64,000 bases of DNA, from NCBI RefSeq assembly GCF_030656115.1, contig NZ_JAUSOO010000122.1, forward strand, positions 30,557 through 94,556, given 5' to 3'. The first letter of the stretch is position 1. The number at the start of each line of letters is the position of its first letter. The DNA comes from Hydrogenophaga sp. (GTDB lineage: Bacteria; Pseudomonadota; Gammaproteobacteria; Burkholderiales; Burkholderiaceae_C). The notes below the pieces were generated by a model. It searched no databases, was not told where the DNA came from, and was given only the letters and a program-made list of their open reading frames with translations. Shown here piece after piece: positions 1 through 9,451 of this stretch. A program made the position numbers and the translations under genes.

Positions 1-1311
1 GAGCAAGGCCGCACCGGCGTGGTGTGTTCCGTGGCAGGGGCCTGGCTGGGCGCCGTTCACGCGGTGGACCAACTGGCCTGGAGGGTGGCCATCAGCACGC
101 TTCCGACCTTGCCCGGCATGCCGATGCGCCTGGTGGGATGGGTCCTTTTTCTGGCGTGGACGGGCGTTGGGGCGGTGCTCTTCAGCCGGTTTTTGCTGGG
201 CGTCCTGGCCGGGGTCGACGCGCGGACAGTGAAGCCCCTCCGGACCGCGCCTCCCACGGCGCCCATGGGCAGCATGTGGCGCAGTTTTGTGGCCACCATC
301 GTGGCACTTGCCGTGCTCTCGCTGTTCGCCGCGTGGAAACTGGCGGCCTGGGAACCCTCCAGCGAACGCGGGGTATCCGGTGTGTCCGTGGCTGACGATC
401 CTTGTGCCCGGGTCGCTGTCGACACGGCGGGCCTTCGGTCGGCGCTGACGGACCAGATACAGCAGGCCCGGCTTGGCGCACACCGCACGGCCGACCAGCA
501 CATAGATGCTTTGCTGGACACCGCTTTTGGCCGCGCCGAGCAGGGCGTGGATGCCTACCTGGGGTGGTATTTCAGTCTTTACGGCGATTACAGCCGCCTG
601 GCGGCGGTCATGGTGGGCGATCTGGGCCAGGTGATGCAGGAGAACCTTACCCGGCATGTGTTCGAGGACACGGGTTTTCAACACATCATGGCGTCGCAAT
701 CCCAGGTCATCCAGGCGGCGATGGCGCAGCAGATGCTCAGCGTGGCCCCGGACCTTGCGCAGGGGGTGCGCGCCACCGTGGCACAGGCGGGGTGTCCGGT
801 TCCTTCGCTCAACCTCGATGCGCTTGCGGACCTGGGCCCCGACCGGATTCATGCGGCGGTGTCGACGGCTTCGGCGGTGACCGTGGGCACGGTCACCGCC
901 AAGATGGTGGCTCAAAAAGCCGTGGCGGCAGCGGCAGGCAAGGCGGCGGCCAGCGGTTCGCTGAAGCTGGCGGCAAAGTTGGCCGCCAAAGCGGTGGCCA
1001 AGCCGGGTGCGGCCCTGGCCGCTGGCACGGCGGCCACGGCGGTGTGCGCCCCCACGGGGCCGGCGGCGCTGCTGTGCGGCATCGCCGCCGGGGTGGTCAC
1101 GTGGATCACCGTTGACAAGGCGGCCATTGAGATAGAGGAGCATCTGAAGCGCGACGACATGCGGGCCGATTTGATGGCGGTGCTGAACGAGCAACGGGCC
1201 ACCATGCGCACGGAGCTGCAGGTCATCTACCACGGGCTCGCCGACGCGTACGCAGCCGAGATCGATGCGCGGGCGCAGCGGGTGTTTGTGCCGGCGAGGG
1301 ATGGGGTGTGA
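1..1311 (+). CDS. Membrane protein of unknown function, 5' end outside window
   Basis: I do not recognise a family. The frame is open from base 1, so the gene very likely begins upstream; the first in-window start candidates are GTG codons at 19 and 22. Counting from the GTG at 19, hydrophobic segments lie near residues 40-62 and 88-106, followed by a soluble, mostly helical stretch (about 110-280). A long Ala/Lys/Gly-rich region (about 285-365) contains another hydrophobic segment near 345-362. The last 60 residues are charged and look helical, possibly coiled coil. This architecture suggests an inner-membrane protein with a cytoplasmic or periplasmic helical domain. No catalytic motif is visible. 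Coding potential is supported by the uninterrupted frame and strong GC-third-position bias. Confidence is high that it is a gene and low for any function. Confidence 0.75.
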   Translation, partial: EQGRTGVVCSVAGAWLGAVHAVDQLAWRVAISTLPTLPGMPMRLVGWVLFLAWTGVGAVLFSRFLLGVLAGVDARTVKPLRTAPPTAPMGSMWRSFVATIVALAVLSLFAAWKLAAWEPSSERGVSGVSVADDPCARVAVDTAGLRSALTDQIQQARLGAHRTADQHIDALLDTAFGRAEQGVDAYLGWYFSLYGDYSRLAAVMVGDLGQVMQENLTRHVFEDTGFQHIMASQSQVIQAAMAQQMLSVAPDLAQGVRATVAQAGCPVPSLNLDALADLGPDRIHAAVSTASAVTVGTVTAKMVAQKAVAAAAGKAAASGSLKLAAKLAAKAVAKPGAALAAGTAATAVCAPTGPAALLCGIAAGVVTWITVDKAAIEIEEHLKRDDMRADLMAVLNEQRATMRTELQVIYHGLADAYAAEIDARAQRVFVPARDGV

Positions 1312-1679
1312 GAACCACCCCTCTCAAGGGGCTGCCTGCACAGCTGCCAATAACCTTCGGAGCAGACGGCTGGGCGCAGACGCTCACGCCCGCACGCTCC
1401 CGCGAATGGGGGGGAGCAAGGCCACCAGCGTGCGGTTTTTGGCGGATGAACCCAAGGTGTTTGCTGGTTTTGACTGCATAATTTTTGCCACCCCAAAGAA
1501 CGACAAGCCACTGTTTTTGAGATCGGATCATTTTCGTGAAAACCACCCAGATCTTGAAACAGCGCGATCCGAACGCGTGCGTCAGCGTGCTCGGCTGCAC
1601 CCCAAGCTGTGTGGCTGCCTTGTTTGTTCGGCTGGGTGCACCCCGGCGCACCTGGCCCATTCCATGGCTGGACTGACGC
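1312..1679. other. Intergenic region with palindromic GC-rich repeat
   Basis: 368 bases separate the first gene from the large histidine kinase. The left part carries a small hairpin (CCCCT at 1318-1322, AGGGG at 1327-1331) and GC-rich, partly palindromic sequence to about 1420, resembling the intergenic repeats seen elsewhere in the window. The hairpin could end transcription of the upstream gene, but it has no T-run. The right part (about 1435-1560) is more AT-rich and may hold the kinase promoter; I cannot place -35 and -10 boxes with confidence. I see no convincing gene here. Confidence 0.4.
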
Positions 1680-4600
1680 ATGGTTGAACGTCCGGCCATG
1701 CCCGTCCGTGCCGATTCGGTCAGCAAATCTGTTCCTTCGCTGGGGGTGGGCGCATGGCTCTGGCCTGCGCTGGTGTTGTTGGCGGGTTTGACTCTGGCGG
1801 TGTTTGTGTGGTCTTTGTTGCGCGGCAAAGCGCATGAAGTTGCCGAGCAGGCCTTTCAGCAGCAGGCGCAAACGCTGCGCATCGCCATTGAGAACGACCA
1901 CGAACGCCAGTTCAAATCGCTGCGCGGGCTGGTGTCGTTCATGGCTGCTTCGGAAAAGGTGGAGCCCCGCGAGTTTTCGGCGTACGTGGCGAACCTGCAC
2001 CTGCCCACCGACCAACCCACGCTGCGGGCCCTGTTTTTTGTGGCTTCGCAGCCCGATCCGTCTGGGCACAACCGCTATCCGGTGATGCTGGCCGAGCCGT
2101 TTCCGCCGGACTGGGTGGGGCTGGACCTGTCGGTGTACCCGCAGGCTGCCCACGTGCTGGAGCAGTCCATGCACCGTGCCAGCGCGATGTTGTCCGATCC
2201 GTTTGATCTGGCGCAGGAGCACCTGAGCGGCAGCAAGAACATGCTGTTGGCCCTGCCGGTGTACCACGAGGCGGTGCCGCCCGACGACCTGACGGCCCGA
2301 CGGCAGAGTCTGCGGGGGTGGATGGTGGCGGTGTTCGAGCCCGACTGGTTGAGTTTGGTTCATGGTCTGCAGCAAGACGCCTTGCAACTGGACATCTACG
2401 ACAGCGGCCCTGACGGCGATGCGCTGATCTTCAGTCTGGATGCGCAAGAGGGGCTGTGGACGCGCAGCTACCGGCGTGCCGACTACGCGAGCCAGCGCTT
2501 TCACCGGGTGGACCTGTTGCGGCTGGGTGGACGGCAATGGAAGCTGGTCAGCAGTTCCACCCCGGTGTTTGAGGCGGCCTGGCTCAATCTGGCGCCCGCC
2601 TGGGTGGCTTTGTTCGGAGGCTTGCTGGCCAGTTTGCTGGCGGCTGGGGCGCTGCGCCTGCTGATGGTGGACCGTGCCCGCATCCGTGAGCAGGCCGACT
2701 CGGTGTCGATAGAGCGCGACACGCTGTCCGAAGTGGCGCAGTTCACCCACAGCGCGGTGATTTTGACCGGTGTGGACGGGCGCATCGGCTGGGTCAACGA
2801 AGGTTTCTGCAAGCAGACCGGTTTTTCCGCCGACGAGGCCTTGGGCGCTTTGCCCGAAGCATTGCTGGGATCACCGCAGACGACGCCTGCCGAGCTGCTG
2901 CGCATTCGCCAGGCCAAGCAAGAGCGCACAGGCGTTGAAGCCGACGTGATGAACCGGCGCAAGAACGGTGAGCACTATTGGGTGCGCCTGGAGCTGCGGC
3001 CCCGTTTTGACCGCCAGCAGAAGTTTTTGGGCTACATCGGGATTCAGACCGATATTCATGAAGAGCGCAGCAATGCCGAGTTGCTGCAAAACGCCCTGAA
3101 TGAAAACGATGCCCTGATGCGCACCCTGAATGCGCACGCCATCGTGTCGGAGACCGACATCGAGGGCAACATCACCCGGGCCAACCCACTGTTTGTGGAC
3201 ATCAGCGGCTACAGCGCCGAGGAGCTGCGGGGTCAGAACCACCGCATTGTCAATTCTGGATACCACGACAAGGCTTTCTGGAAAGACATGTGGGACACCA
3301 TTTCTCAGGGCAAGCCGTGGCGTGGCGAGGTGTGCAACCGCAACCGCCGTGGCGAGCTGTATTGGGTCAACAGCATGATGGCCCCGGTGTTCAATGTGCA
3401 GGGCGAGATTGAGAAGTACGTCTCCATCCGCTTTGACATCACCCAGCGCAAGCGCGTGGAAGAAAAACTGCGTGTCAACCGCGATTTTTTCCACCGCATG
3501 GGCGAAATTGCCAAGGTGGGGTATTGGGTGGCCGACTTCCAGACCCACACGATGGACTGGTCGCTGGAGTCTTTGCGCATCATGGACACCCCCGAGGGAC
3601 TCCGGCCAACGGCGGCCGAGGTGCGCGTACGCTATGCGCCTGCGTCCATCGCGTCCATTGGCCAGGCCTGGAAAGCCGCGCGCGAACACGGCGATGGCTT
3701 CGATCTGGAGTTGCAGTTCACCACCTTTCAGGGCGAGCCCAAGTGGCTGCGCGTGGCGGCCAGCCCCGAGTTGAAAGAGGGCAAGCCCTGGCGGCTGATC
3801 GGCATCACGCAAGACATCACGGAACGTGTGCAGGCGCGCCAGCGCATTGAAGAAAACGAGCGTATTTTGCGTTCGGCCATCGACACGCTGGACGAAGCTT
3901 TTGTGCTGTACGACCCGAACGACCGGCTGCTGCTGCACAACCAGCGCTATGTGGAGCTGTTTGCCGAGTCGGCACCCGCCATTTTCCCTGGGGCCCGGTT
4001 CGAAGATGTCATTCGGTACGGGATTGCCCATGGGCAGTACCCCTCGGCCAAGGGCCGGGAAGAGGCGTTTTTGGTTGAGCGGCTGGAGTTGCACAACCGC
4101 AACCAGGTGACCTTTGAGACCCAGCTGACCAATGGCCGCTGGGTCCGCGTGGCCGAATGCCGCACCACCGACGGCTACCACGTGGGTTTCCGTATCGATG
4201 TGACCAACTTTAAGCGTGCGGTGGAGCTGGCCGAGGAAGCTTCGCGCAGCAAGAGCCAGTTTCTGGCCAACATGAGCCACGAAATTCGCACGCCCATGAA
4301 CGCCATTCTGGGCATGTTGCAGTTGCTGCAGACCACACCCCTGACGCAAGGGCAGATCGATTACGTCAGCAAGACGCAGGCGGCTGCCAAGTCGCTGTTG
4401 GGCATCCTGAACGACATTCTGGATTTTTCCAAGGTGGAGGCCGGCAAGATGCAACTTGACCCTGAGCCCACCGTGCTCGACACCGCGCTGCGCGAGCTGG
4501 GTGTGATTTTGGCCGGCAGCCTGGGCAAAAAGCGGCTGGATGTGCTGTTTGACATCGACATGGACATTCCGCGCGAGCTGGTGTTTGACGCCATGCGGCT

Positions 4601-6602
4601 CAAGCAGGTGTTGATCAACCTGGGTGGCAACGCCATCAAGTTCACTGGCCAGGGCGAGGTGCTGCTGCAGGTCAGGCTGCTAGAGCACCTGGGCGACAAG
4701 GTGCGGCTGCTGTTTGCGGTCAAGGACACCGGAATGGGTGTGTCGTTCGAGCAGCAGGAACGTATTTTTGAAGGGTTTTCGCAGGCCGAAACCTCGACCT
4801 CGCGGCGCTTTGGAGGTACCGGCCTGGGCCTGGCCATTTCGCGCCGGTTGGTGGCGCTCATGGGGGGCACGCTCAAGCTGGAAAGCGACCCTGGTGCCGG
4901 CAGCGTGTTCTCGTTTGAACTGGTGTTGCCGGTGCACGGTGAGCCCAAGCGGACGGCACCCCATCCGGTCAACGCGGCCACGGTGCTGGTGCTGGACGAA
5001 GGGCCGGTGGCGCGTGTGGTACATGCGCGCCAGTTGAGCGGGTTGGGTTGTTTTGTGGACACGGCCGAATCGCTCGCCCAAGCCCAGGACGCCATGCGCC
5101 GGCGCGCCAAACGCGGTCAGGCTTTCAACGTTGTGCTGGTGGCCGACTGCGTGGCCGACCCCACCGGGGCTGCCACGGTGGCTGCGCTGCGCCAGTACCA
5201 GCAGAGTCTGGCCCCCGAATTGAAGTTGCCCCGCTTTGTGTTGGTGGCGTCGCATGCTCCCGATGTGCTGGAAGAAAACAGCGACCTGCCCAAGAACGGC
5301 ATCAATGCCTACCTGCTCAAGCCGGTCACGCCCGAGGGCTTCATGGAGGCCATGCAACCCACGCAGGCCAGGCCCCCCGCCTGGGTGCGCCAGCCCACGG
5401 CCGCGTTGAGCGAGGAACTGGCCGGCGTGCGCATTCTGTTGGCCGAGGACAACCTCATCAACCAGCAGGTGGCCACCGAACTGCTCCAGCGCAAAGGCGC
5501 TACGGTGTTTGTGGCCAACAACGGGCAGGAGGCGCTCGACGCCATCGATGCGTTGGGTTCGCATTTCGATGCGGTGCTGATGGACATGCAAATGCCTGAA
5601 ATGGACGGTCTGCAGGCCACGCAAGCCATCCGCCAGCGCCTGATGCGGACCGATCTGCCCATCATTGCCATGACCGCCAATGCCATGTCCGCCGACCGGG
5701 AGGCCTGCCTGGCCGCCGGCATGGATGACCACACCGGCAAGCCGTTCGATTTGAACAAGCTGGTGGCACAGCTGCGCTATTGGGTGTTTGAGCGGCACGG
5801 TATTGAGCCGCCAGCACCTGGGCCTGTGCCGGCGCCTGCGACAGCGCCCACCGAGCAGCCCGCGCCAGCCCACCCTCCCGCCGCACCTCAAGCGCAGCCA
5901 CCATCGGCTGCACCGGCCGACCCGCAGGGTTCGTTGAGCAACGCCATGATGGGTTTTGATCCACAGGCGGCGGTTGAGCGTTTGGGTGGTGATCTTGACT
6001 TCTACCGCATCTTGCTGGTGCATTTTGTGGGCGATGTGCCCGCGCTTCAGGCCGACTTGGCGGACCGCAGCGACACCACGCTGGCGCGTTGGTCCGCAGC
6101 GTGCCATGCCCTCAAGGGCACCGCCGCCACGCTCGGGTTCACCGCATTGGCTCATGCTTCGGCCGACGTCGAGCAGGCATTCAAGCAACTGGCGCTCACA
6201 TCCAACGAAACCATGAGCGCGCCTTTGTTCGATCGGATGGCGCATCTGAGCGATCTGGTCAGTCAAGCCCGCGATGCCGCCCAACGTTGGCTTGGGCAGC
6301 GGCAGGCCCTCGAAGCGTCCATGAACTTGCCGGAGTCGTTGGCTGCAGGCGCGCAGTCAGGACTCGGGGGCACTGAAGATGCCCATGCGCTGGTGAATGG
6401 GCTACAAAGCCTGATGGCTTGCCTGAAAGAGTCGGACCTTCAGGCGTTGGATCTGTATGAGCGGCTCAAAAGCCGGCGCGAATCCGCCACAGACGCGCTC
6501 TGGCAGGACCTGGACGATGCGATGCACGACCTGGACTTTGAACGTGCGGCCCAGTCCGCAGCTAAACTGCTTGAAGACGCACCAGAGAGCCCAGCGCCTT
6601 AG
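1680..6602 (+). CDS. CHASE-multi-PAS hybrid sensor histidine kinase with HPt domain
   Basis: This is a 1,640-residue membrane sensor that carries a whole phosphorelay in one chain. A transmembrane helix at about 29-47 is followed by a periplasmic CHASE domain (about 50-280) and a second helix (about 302-325). Four PAS or PAS-like segments follow (about 345-460, 480-600, 610-715, 725-850). The HisKA phosphoacceptor is His867 in the motif SHEIRTP. The HATPase has recognisable N, G1 and G2 boxes (GMG and GTGLGL). A first receiver (about 1100-1225) looks degenerate. The second is canonical, with phosphoacceptor Asp1302 in LMDMQMP. A Pro/Ala-rich linker (about 1378-1420) leads to an HPt domain with His1476 in CHALKGTAA. 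CHASE domains bind small extracellular ligands; the ligand here is unknown. The next gene, a diguanylate cyclase response regulator 16 bp downstream, is the obvious output partner. The ATG at 1680 gives a normal cytoplasmic tail before the first helix. Confidence 0.93.
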   Translation: MVERPAMPVRADSVSKSVPSLGVGAWLWPALVLLAGLTLAVFVWSLLRGKAHEVAEQAFQQQAQTLRIAIENDHERQFKSLRGLVSFMAASEKVEPREFSAYVANLHLPTDQPTLRALFFVASQPDPSGHNRYPVMLAEPFPPDWVGLDLSVYPQAAHVLEQSMHRASAMLSDPFDLAQEHLSGSKNMLLALPVYHEAVPPDDLTARRQSLRGWMVAVFEPDWLSLVHGLQQDALQLDIYDSGPDGDALIFSLDAQEGLWTRSYRRADYASQRFHRVDLLRLGGRQWKLVSSSTPVFEAAWLNLAPAWVALFGGLLASLLAAGALRLLMVDRARIREQADSVSIERDTLSEVAQFTHSAVILTGVDGRIGWVNEGFCKQTGFSADEALGALPEALLGSPQTTPAELLRIRQAKQERTGVEADVMNRRKNGEHYWVRLELRPRFDRQQKFLGYIGIQTDIHEERSNAELLQNALNENDALMRTLNAHAIVSETDIEGNITRANPLFVDISGYSAEELRGQNHRIVNSGYHDKAFWKDMWDTISQGKPWRGEVCNRNRRGELYWVNSMMAPVFNVQGEIEKYVSIRFDITQRKRVEEKLRVNRDFFHRMGEIAKVGYWVADFQTHTMDWSLESLRIMDTPEGLRPTAAEVRVRYAPASIASIGQAWKAAREHGDGFDLELQFTTFQGEPKWLRVAASPELKEGKPWRLIGITQDITERVQARQRIEENERILRSAIDTLDEAFVLYDPNDRLLLHNQRYVELFAESAPAIFPGARFEDVIRYGIAHGQYPSAKGREEAFLVERLELHNRNQVTFETQLTNGRWVRVAECRTTDGYHVGFRIDVTNFKRAVELAEEASRSKSQFLANMSHEIRTPMNAILGMLQLLQTTPLTQGQIDYVSKTQAAAKSLLGILNDILDFSKVEAGKMQLDPEPTVLDTALRELGVILAGSLGKKRLDVLFDIDMDIPRELVFDAMRLKQVLINLGGNAIKFTGQGEVLLQVRLLEHLGDKVRLLFAVKDTGMGVSFEQQERIFEGFSQAETSTSRRFGGTGLGLAISRRLVALMGGTLKLESDPGAGSVFSFELVLPVHGEPKRTAPHPVNAATVLVLDEGPVARVVHARQLSGLGCFVDTAESLAQAQDAMRRRAKRGQAFNVVLVADCVADPTGAATVAALRQYQQSLAPELKLPRFVLVASHAPDVLEENSDLPKNGINAYLLKPVTPEGFMEAMQPTQARPPAWVRQPTAALSEELAGVRILLAEDNLINQQVATELLQRKGATVFVANNGQEALDAIDALGSHFDAVLMDMQMPEMDGLQATQAIRQRLMRTDLPIIAMTANAMSADREACLAAGMDDHTGKPFDLNKLVAQLRYWVFERHGIEPPAPGPVPAPATAPTEQPAPAHPPAAPQAQPPSAAPADPQGSLSNAMMGFDPQAAVERLGGDLDFYRILLVHFVGDVPALQADLADRSDTTLARWSAACHALKGTAATLGFTALAHASADVEQAFKQLALTSNETMSAPLFDRMAHLSDLVSQARDAAQRWLGQRQALEASMNLPESLAAGAQSGLGGTEDAHALVNGLQSLMACLKESDLQALDLYERLKSRRESATDALWQDLDDAMHDLDFERAAQSAAKLLEDAPESPAP

Positions 6603-6618
6603 CTGCCCTGACCTCCAG

Positions 6619-7587
6619 ATGACCACACATTCCGATACGCTTCCCAACCACACCGACTCGCACCGCGTTCTGGCTCCTGGTGCGGGCTTTCCCAGGCAAC
6701 CGCGCCTGCTGGTGGTGGAGGACCAGCCCCTGCACATTCAGGTGTTGAACCGGGCGCTGTCGCCCGAATGCCGGGTTTTCATGGTCACCCAAGGCAAACA
6801 GGCCGTGCAATTTTGCGTGGACCGCCAGCCCGACCTGGTGTTGCTGGATGTGGAAATGCCCGACATGGACGGTTTCCAGGTGCTGGAGGCACTCAAGGCG
6901 GAGGAGGTCACGCGCAACATTCCGGTTATTTTTGTCACGGCGCACACCAGCACCGACATGGAAACCCGCTGCCTCAAGGCCGGTGCGGTGGACTTCATCT
7001 CCAAGCCCATCAACCCCAGTGTGGTGAAAGCGCGCGTGTACACCCACCTCAAACTCAAGTTCCAGTCGGACCTGATGCACCAGTGGGTCTATCTCGATGG
7101 GATGACAGGCGCCTTCAACCGCCGCTATTTCGACGACCAATTGCAAACCGAGTGGCGCCGTGCGCAGCGCACGGCCAAGCCGTTGTCGGTGATCTTGATA
7201 GACGTGGATTTTTTCAAAGCCTACAACGACCACCACGGCCATTTGTTGGGCGACGAGGCTTTGCGCACCCTGGTGAAAGCAGCCAAGCCGGTGTTGCAGC
7301 GCCCCGGCGATTTTCTGGCCCGCTACGGTGGCGAGGAGTTCGTGTGTCTGTTGCCGGACACGCCGTTGGCAGATGCCGCAACATTGGCCGAGCGCATTCG
7401 CCAAGCGGTGCTCGAACAGCGGGTGCTGCACGAACACAACCCTGGGGTGGGCGTGATGAGCATCAGCCTGGGGGTGGCCGAGAACTTCCAGCCAGGCATC
7501 GCCAACGCGGCCCAATTGCTTGGCGAGGCCGATAAACACCTGTACGTGGCCAAACACAGCGGCAAAAACCGGGTCTGCTCCCAGTAA
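6619..7587 (+). CDS. Response regulator with GGDEF diguanylate cyclase output
   Basis: Predicted 322-residue PleD/WspR-like regulator that makes cyclic di-GMP from two GTP when phosphorylated. The receiver domain (about 30-150) has Asp77 in LLDVEMPDMDG and a Lys in the SKP motif. The GGDEF domain (about 155-320) has an intact active-site motif GGEEF at 237-241. A product-inhibition I-site, RPGD, lies at 228-231 with the canonical five-residue spacing. The ATG at 6619 is preferred over upstream in-frame starts because those lie inside the preceding gene. The gene sits 16 bp after the hybrid kinase and is probably co-transcribed. The kinase's HPt domain is therefore the likely phosphodonor. This is an inference from adjacency, but the arrangement is common for cognate pairs. 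Confidence 0.93.
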   Translation: MTTHSDTLPNHTDSHRVLAPGAGFPRQPRLLVVEDQPLHIQVLNRALSPECRVFMVTQGKQAVQFCVDRQPDLVLLDVEMPDMDGFQVLEALKAEEVTRNIPVIFVTAHTSTDMETRCLKAGAVDFISKPINPSVVKARVYTHLKLKFQSDLMHQWVYLDGMTGAFNRRYFDDQLQTEWRRAQRTAKPLSVILIDVDFFKAYNDHHGHLLGDEALRTLVKAAKPVLQRPGDFLARYGGEEFVCLLPDTPLADAATLAERIRQAVLEQRVLHEHNPGVGVMSISLGVAENFQPGIANAAQLLGEADKHLYVAKHSGKNRVCSQ

Positions 7588-7645
7588 CGGGTGGCTTGAC
7601 AAGGCCTGCGCGCGGGTGGGCCGCAACGCATTTTCAACCCCGGTG

Positions 7646-7663
7646 CGACCGCAAATGCGGTCG
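7646..7663. terminator. Hairpin between convergent genes
   Basis: A perfect 7-bp inverted repeat (CGACCGC / GCGGTCG, loop AAAT) sits between the convergent diguanylate cyclase and DUF3047 genes. No T-run follows on either strand, so terminator function is only likely from its position. Confidence 0.4.
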
Positions 7664-7674
7664 GAATCCTGGGC

Positions 7675-8430
7675 TCAAATGGGCGCAGCCGCAGGGGCCC
7701 AGTGCAGACCCGCCAGCCAGCCGGTGCTGCGGCTGGCGGTGTTGTCGCTGTCGGCGCCGATCAACACCGAGCGCACGTGGGGCAGGGGCGCACCGGTGGG
7801 CAGTTCGTCGGCAAAGAGTGTGGCGAAGTCTTGTGCCACGTCTCGGGTTTCGGTGGCCCACTGGCCCAGTGCTGCGCCCTGGCCTTGCAGGCTGATGAAG
7901 CGCACGCGTCGGGTGTAGGGGTTGGCACCTTGCAGGCCAGCGGGTGCGGCGCTGTCCCACACATAACACAGCGTGGCGGTGGGCAGGTTTTCGCCGCTCA
8001 CGCTGCGGGCCAGGCGCAACACCGTGCGTTCCACAAAGGGCACGCGCTCCAGCGGGTGATCAAACATCACGCAGACCTTGAGTGCCGCATCGTCGCCGGC
8101 CTTGGTGCGCAGGTCGGGCGGGGCCTTGCCGCCTGTGAGGGGCTGGTCGAGTCGCCAGCGCCATTGCAGGCGCCCGGGCGCAGCGTCTGGGGTGTCGTGC
8201 ACCAGCGTACCGTAAGACGATGCGGTGCTCACCTTGAGCGCGGCTTGGCCGTCAACGTGGGCTGCTTCGAAGCGGGTGGCGGGCAAGTCGGCGTGTTTTT
8301 TCGGAAAACCCACAAAACGCCACGCGGGGTTGAGCGCGCCATCGGCTTGAAGCAACGGGGGCAGGGCCGGCGCGGCCTGTGCCATGCCGGCCGCCGCCAG
8401 CGTGAGGGCGGCGAGCCCGCGAACAGTCAA
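7675..8430 (-). CDS. DUF3047 domain protein, predicted exported
   Basis: The protein matches the DUF3047 family, whose function is not established. Family features seen are the WRWRLD segment, the GDD...LKVCVMFDHP segment, and the C-terminal VLIGADSDNT stretch. Starting at the TTG at 8430 gives a 251-residue protein with a short basic N-terminus, a hydrophobic core and an AQA-type signal peptidase site, so it is probably periplasmic. The frame stays open to an ATG at 8553, but that start would overlap the divergent gene at 8519 and bury the signal peptide 40 residues inside. The TTG start is therefore preferred, with moderate certainty. It is divergent from the next gene, and the 88-bp gap probably carries both promoters. 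Confidence 0.8.
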   Translation of the reverse strand: MTVRGLAALTLAAAGMAQAAPALPPLLQADGALNPAWRFVGFPKKHADLPATRFEAAHVDGQAALKVSTASSYGTLVHDTPDAAPGRLQWRWRLDQPLTGGKAPPDLRTKAGDDAALKVCVMFDHPLERVPFVERTVLRLARSVSGENLPTATLCYVWDSAAPAGLQGANPYTRRVRFISLQGQGAALGQWATETRDVAQDFATLFADELPTGAPLPHVRSVLIGADSDNTASRSTGWLAGLHWAPAAAPI

Positions 8431-8518
8431 AATACCCCAACCGGCATGGGAATAGCCCTGATGCAGCGTTGCCCCAGCGGCGCTAAGGTTCGGGTCAACC
8501 GATGAGGAGACCCGCAAG

Positions 8519-9415
8519 ATGAAGAAGTTGTTGCTGGCTGTATGGTTGTTCATGGTGGTATCGACCTGTCAGGCCTTGTCACCTTACACGAGTGGCACGG
8601 CGCTGCCGGCGGCCGAGCTGCAGGCGTTGATGGGGGCGGTGGAAAAAAGGCTGCAGGCCGAGGGTTTCGCCCTGCTGGGTCGCCACCTGCCCAAGGGGCT
8701 GGAGTCGGGGGGCGTGGTTCTTGTGACCGACACCGCCATGCTGCAGGCCATCCAGGCTGCGGGGGGCAGCAGCATTGTGGCTGCGGCGATCCGGGTCGGT
8801 GTGCAGCGCGATGGCCGGGTGTCGTACACGACACCGGAGTACTGGTACCGGGCCTATCTGCGCCAGGCCTATCCGCAGGCCGAGGCCGCGGCGCGCTCGG
8901 TACAGGCGCGGCTGGCCAGGGCGCTGGGGCCGGGCAACGGCTTCGGTGGTGATGTACCGGCCGATCAGCTGGCGAACTACCAGTACATGACGTCCATGGA
9001 GCGGTTTGATTCGTTCCGGGCCGAACTGCGGGCCTTCGGCAGCTTTGACGAAGCCTTGCAGACGGTGCGCAAGGGCCTGAGCAATGGCGTGGGCGCCACC
9101 ACCAAGGTGTACGAGGTGGTCATGGCCGACCGCAAGCTGGCGGTTTTCGGCGTGGCGTTGAACGAAGCGGCTCGTGGCGAAGGCTGGTGGGTCGGCAAGC
9201 TCGGGAAGGCCGGGCTGGAAAACATGGCCGCATTGCCTTACGAGATCTTCATAGTCGACAACAAGGTCTATTCGCTGCCGGGACGCTACCGTATCGCGCT
9301 GGCCTGGCCTTCCCTCAGCATGAGCGAATTCATGAACATCCGCTATGCGCCCGATGTGATTCTGCAAACCATGAACAAGCTGGCCGATGTCCAGGAGCAG
9401 CGTCCCGGCGACTGA
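8519..9415 (+). CDS. Exported protein of unknown function
   Basis: A 298-residue protein with a clear signal peptide (basic MKK start, hydrophobic stretch to about residue 19, likely cleavage after CQA). The mature part has no motif I can assign. It includes segments that look like mixed alpha/beta folds (VVLVTDTAML, YEVVMADRKLAVFGVAL, YEIFIVDNKVYSLPGRYRIAL). The start is well supported by a GAGGAG ribosome site about 9 bases upstream of the ATG. It is divergent from the DUF3047 gene and convergent with the DUF547 gene, so it is probably a single-gene transcript. Likely periplasmic or surface located; function unknown. Confidence 0.85.
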   Translation: MKKLLLAVWLFMVVSTCQALSPYTSGTALPAAELQALMGAVEKRLQAEGFALLGRHLPKGLESGGVVLVTDTAMLQAIQAAGGSSIVAAAIRVGVQRDGRVSYTTPEYWYRAYLRQAYPQAEAAARSVQARLARALGPGNGFGGDVPADQLANYQYMTSMERFDSFRAELRAFGSFDEALQTVRKGLSNGVGATTKVYEVVMADRKLAVFGVALNEAARGEGWWVGKLGKAGLENMAALPYEIFIVDNKVYSLPGRYRIALAWPSLSMSEFMNIRYAPDVILQTMNKLADVQEQRPGD

Positions 9416-9439
9416 CGGACGACGGGCCCTGGTCGTCCG
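9416..9439. terminator. Hairpin between convergent genes
   Basis: An 8-bp inverted repeat (CGGACGAC at 9416-9423, GTCGTCCG at 9432-9439) begins one base after the stop codon of the exported protein and lies before the end of the convergent DUF547 gene. It has no T-run. It may act as a bidirectional terminator or as an mRNA 3'-end stabiliser. Confidence 0.45.
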
Positions 9440-9451
9440 CCGGCCCACCGC

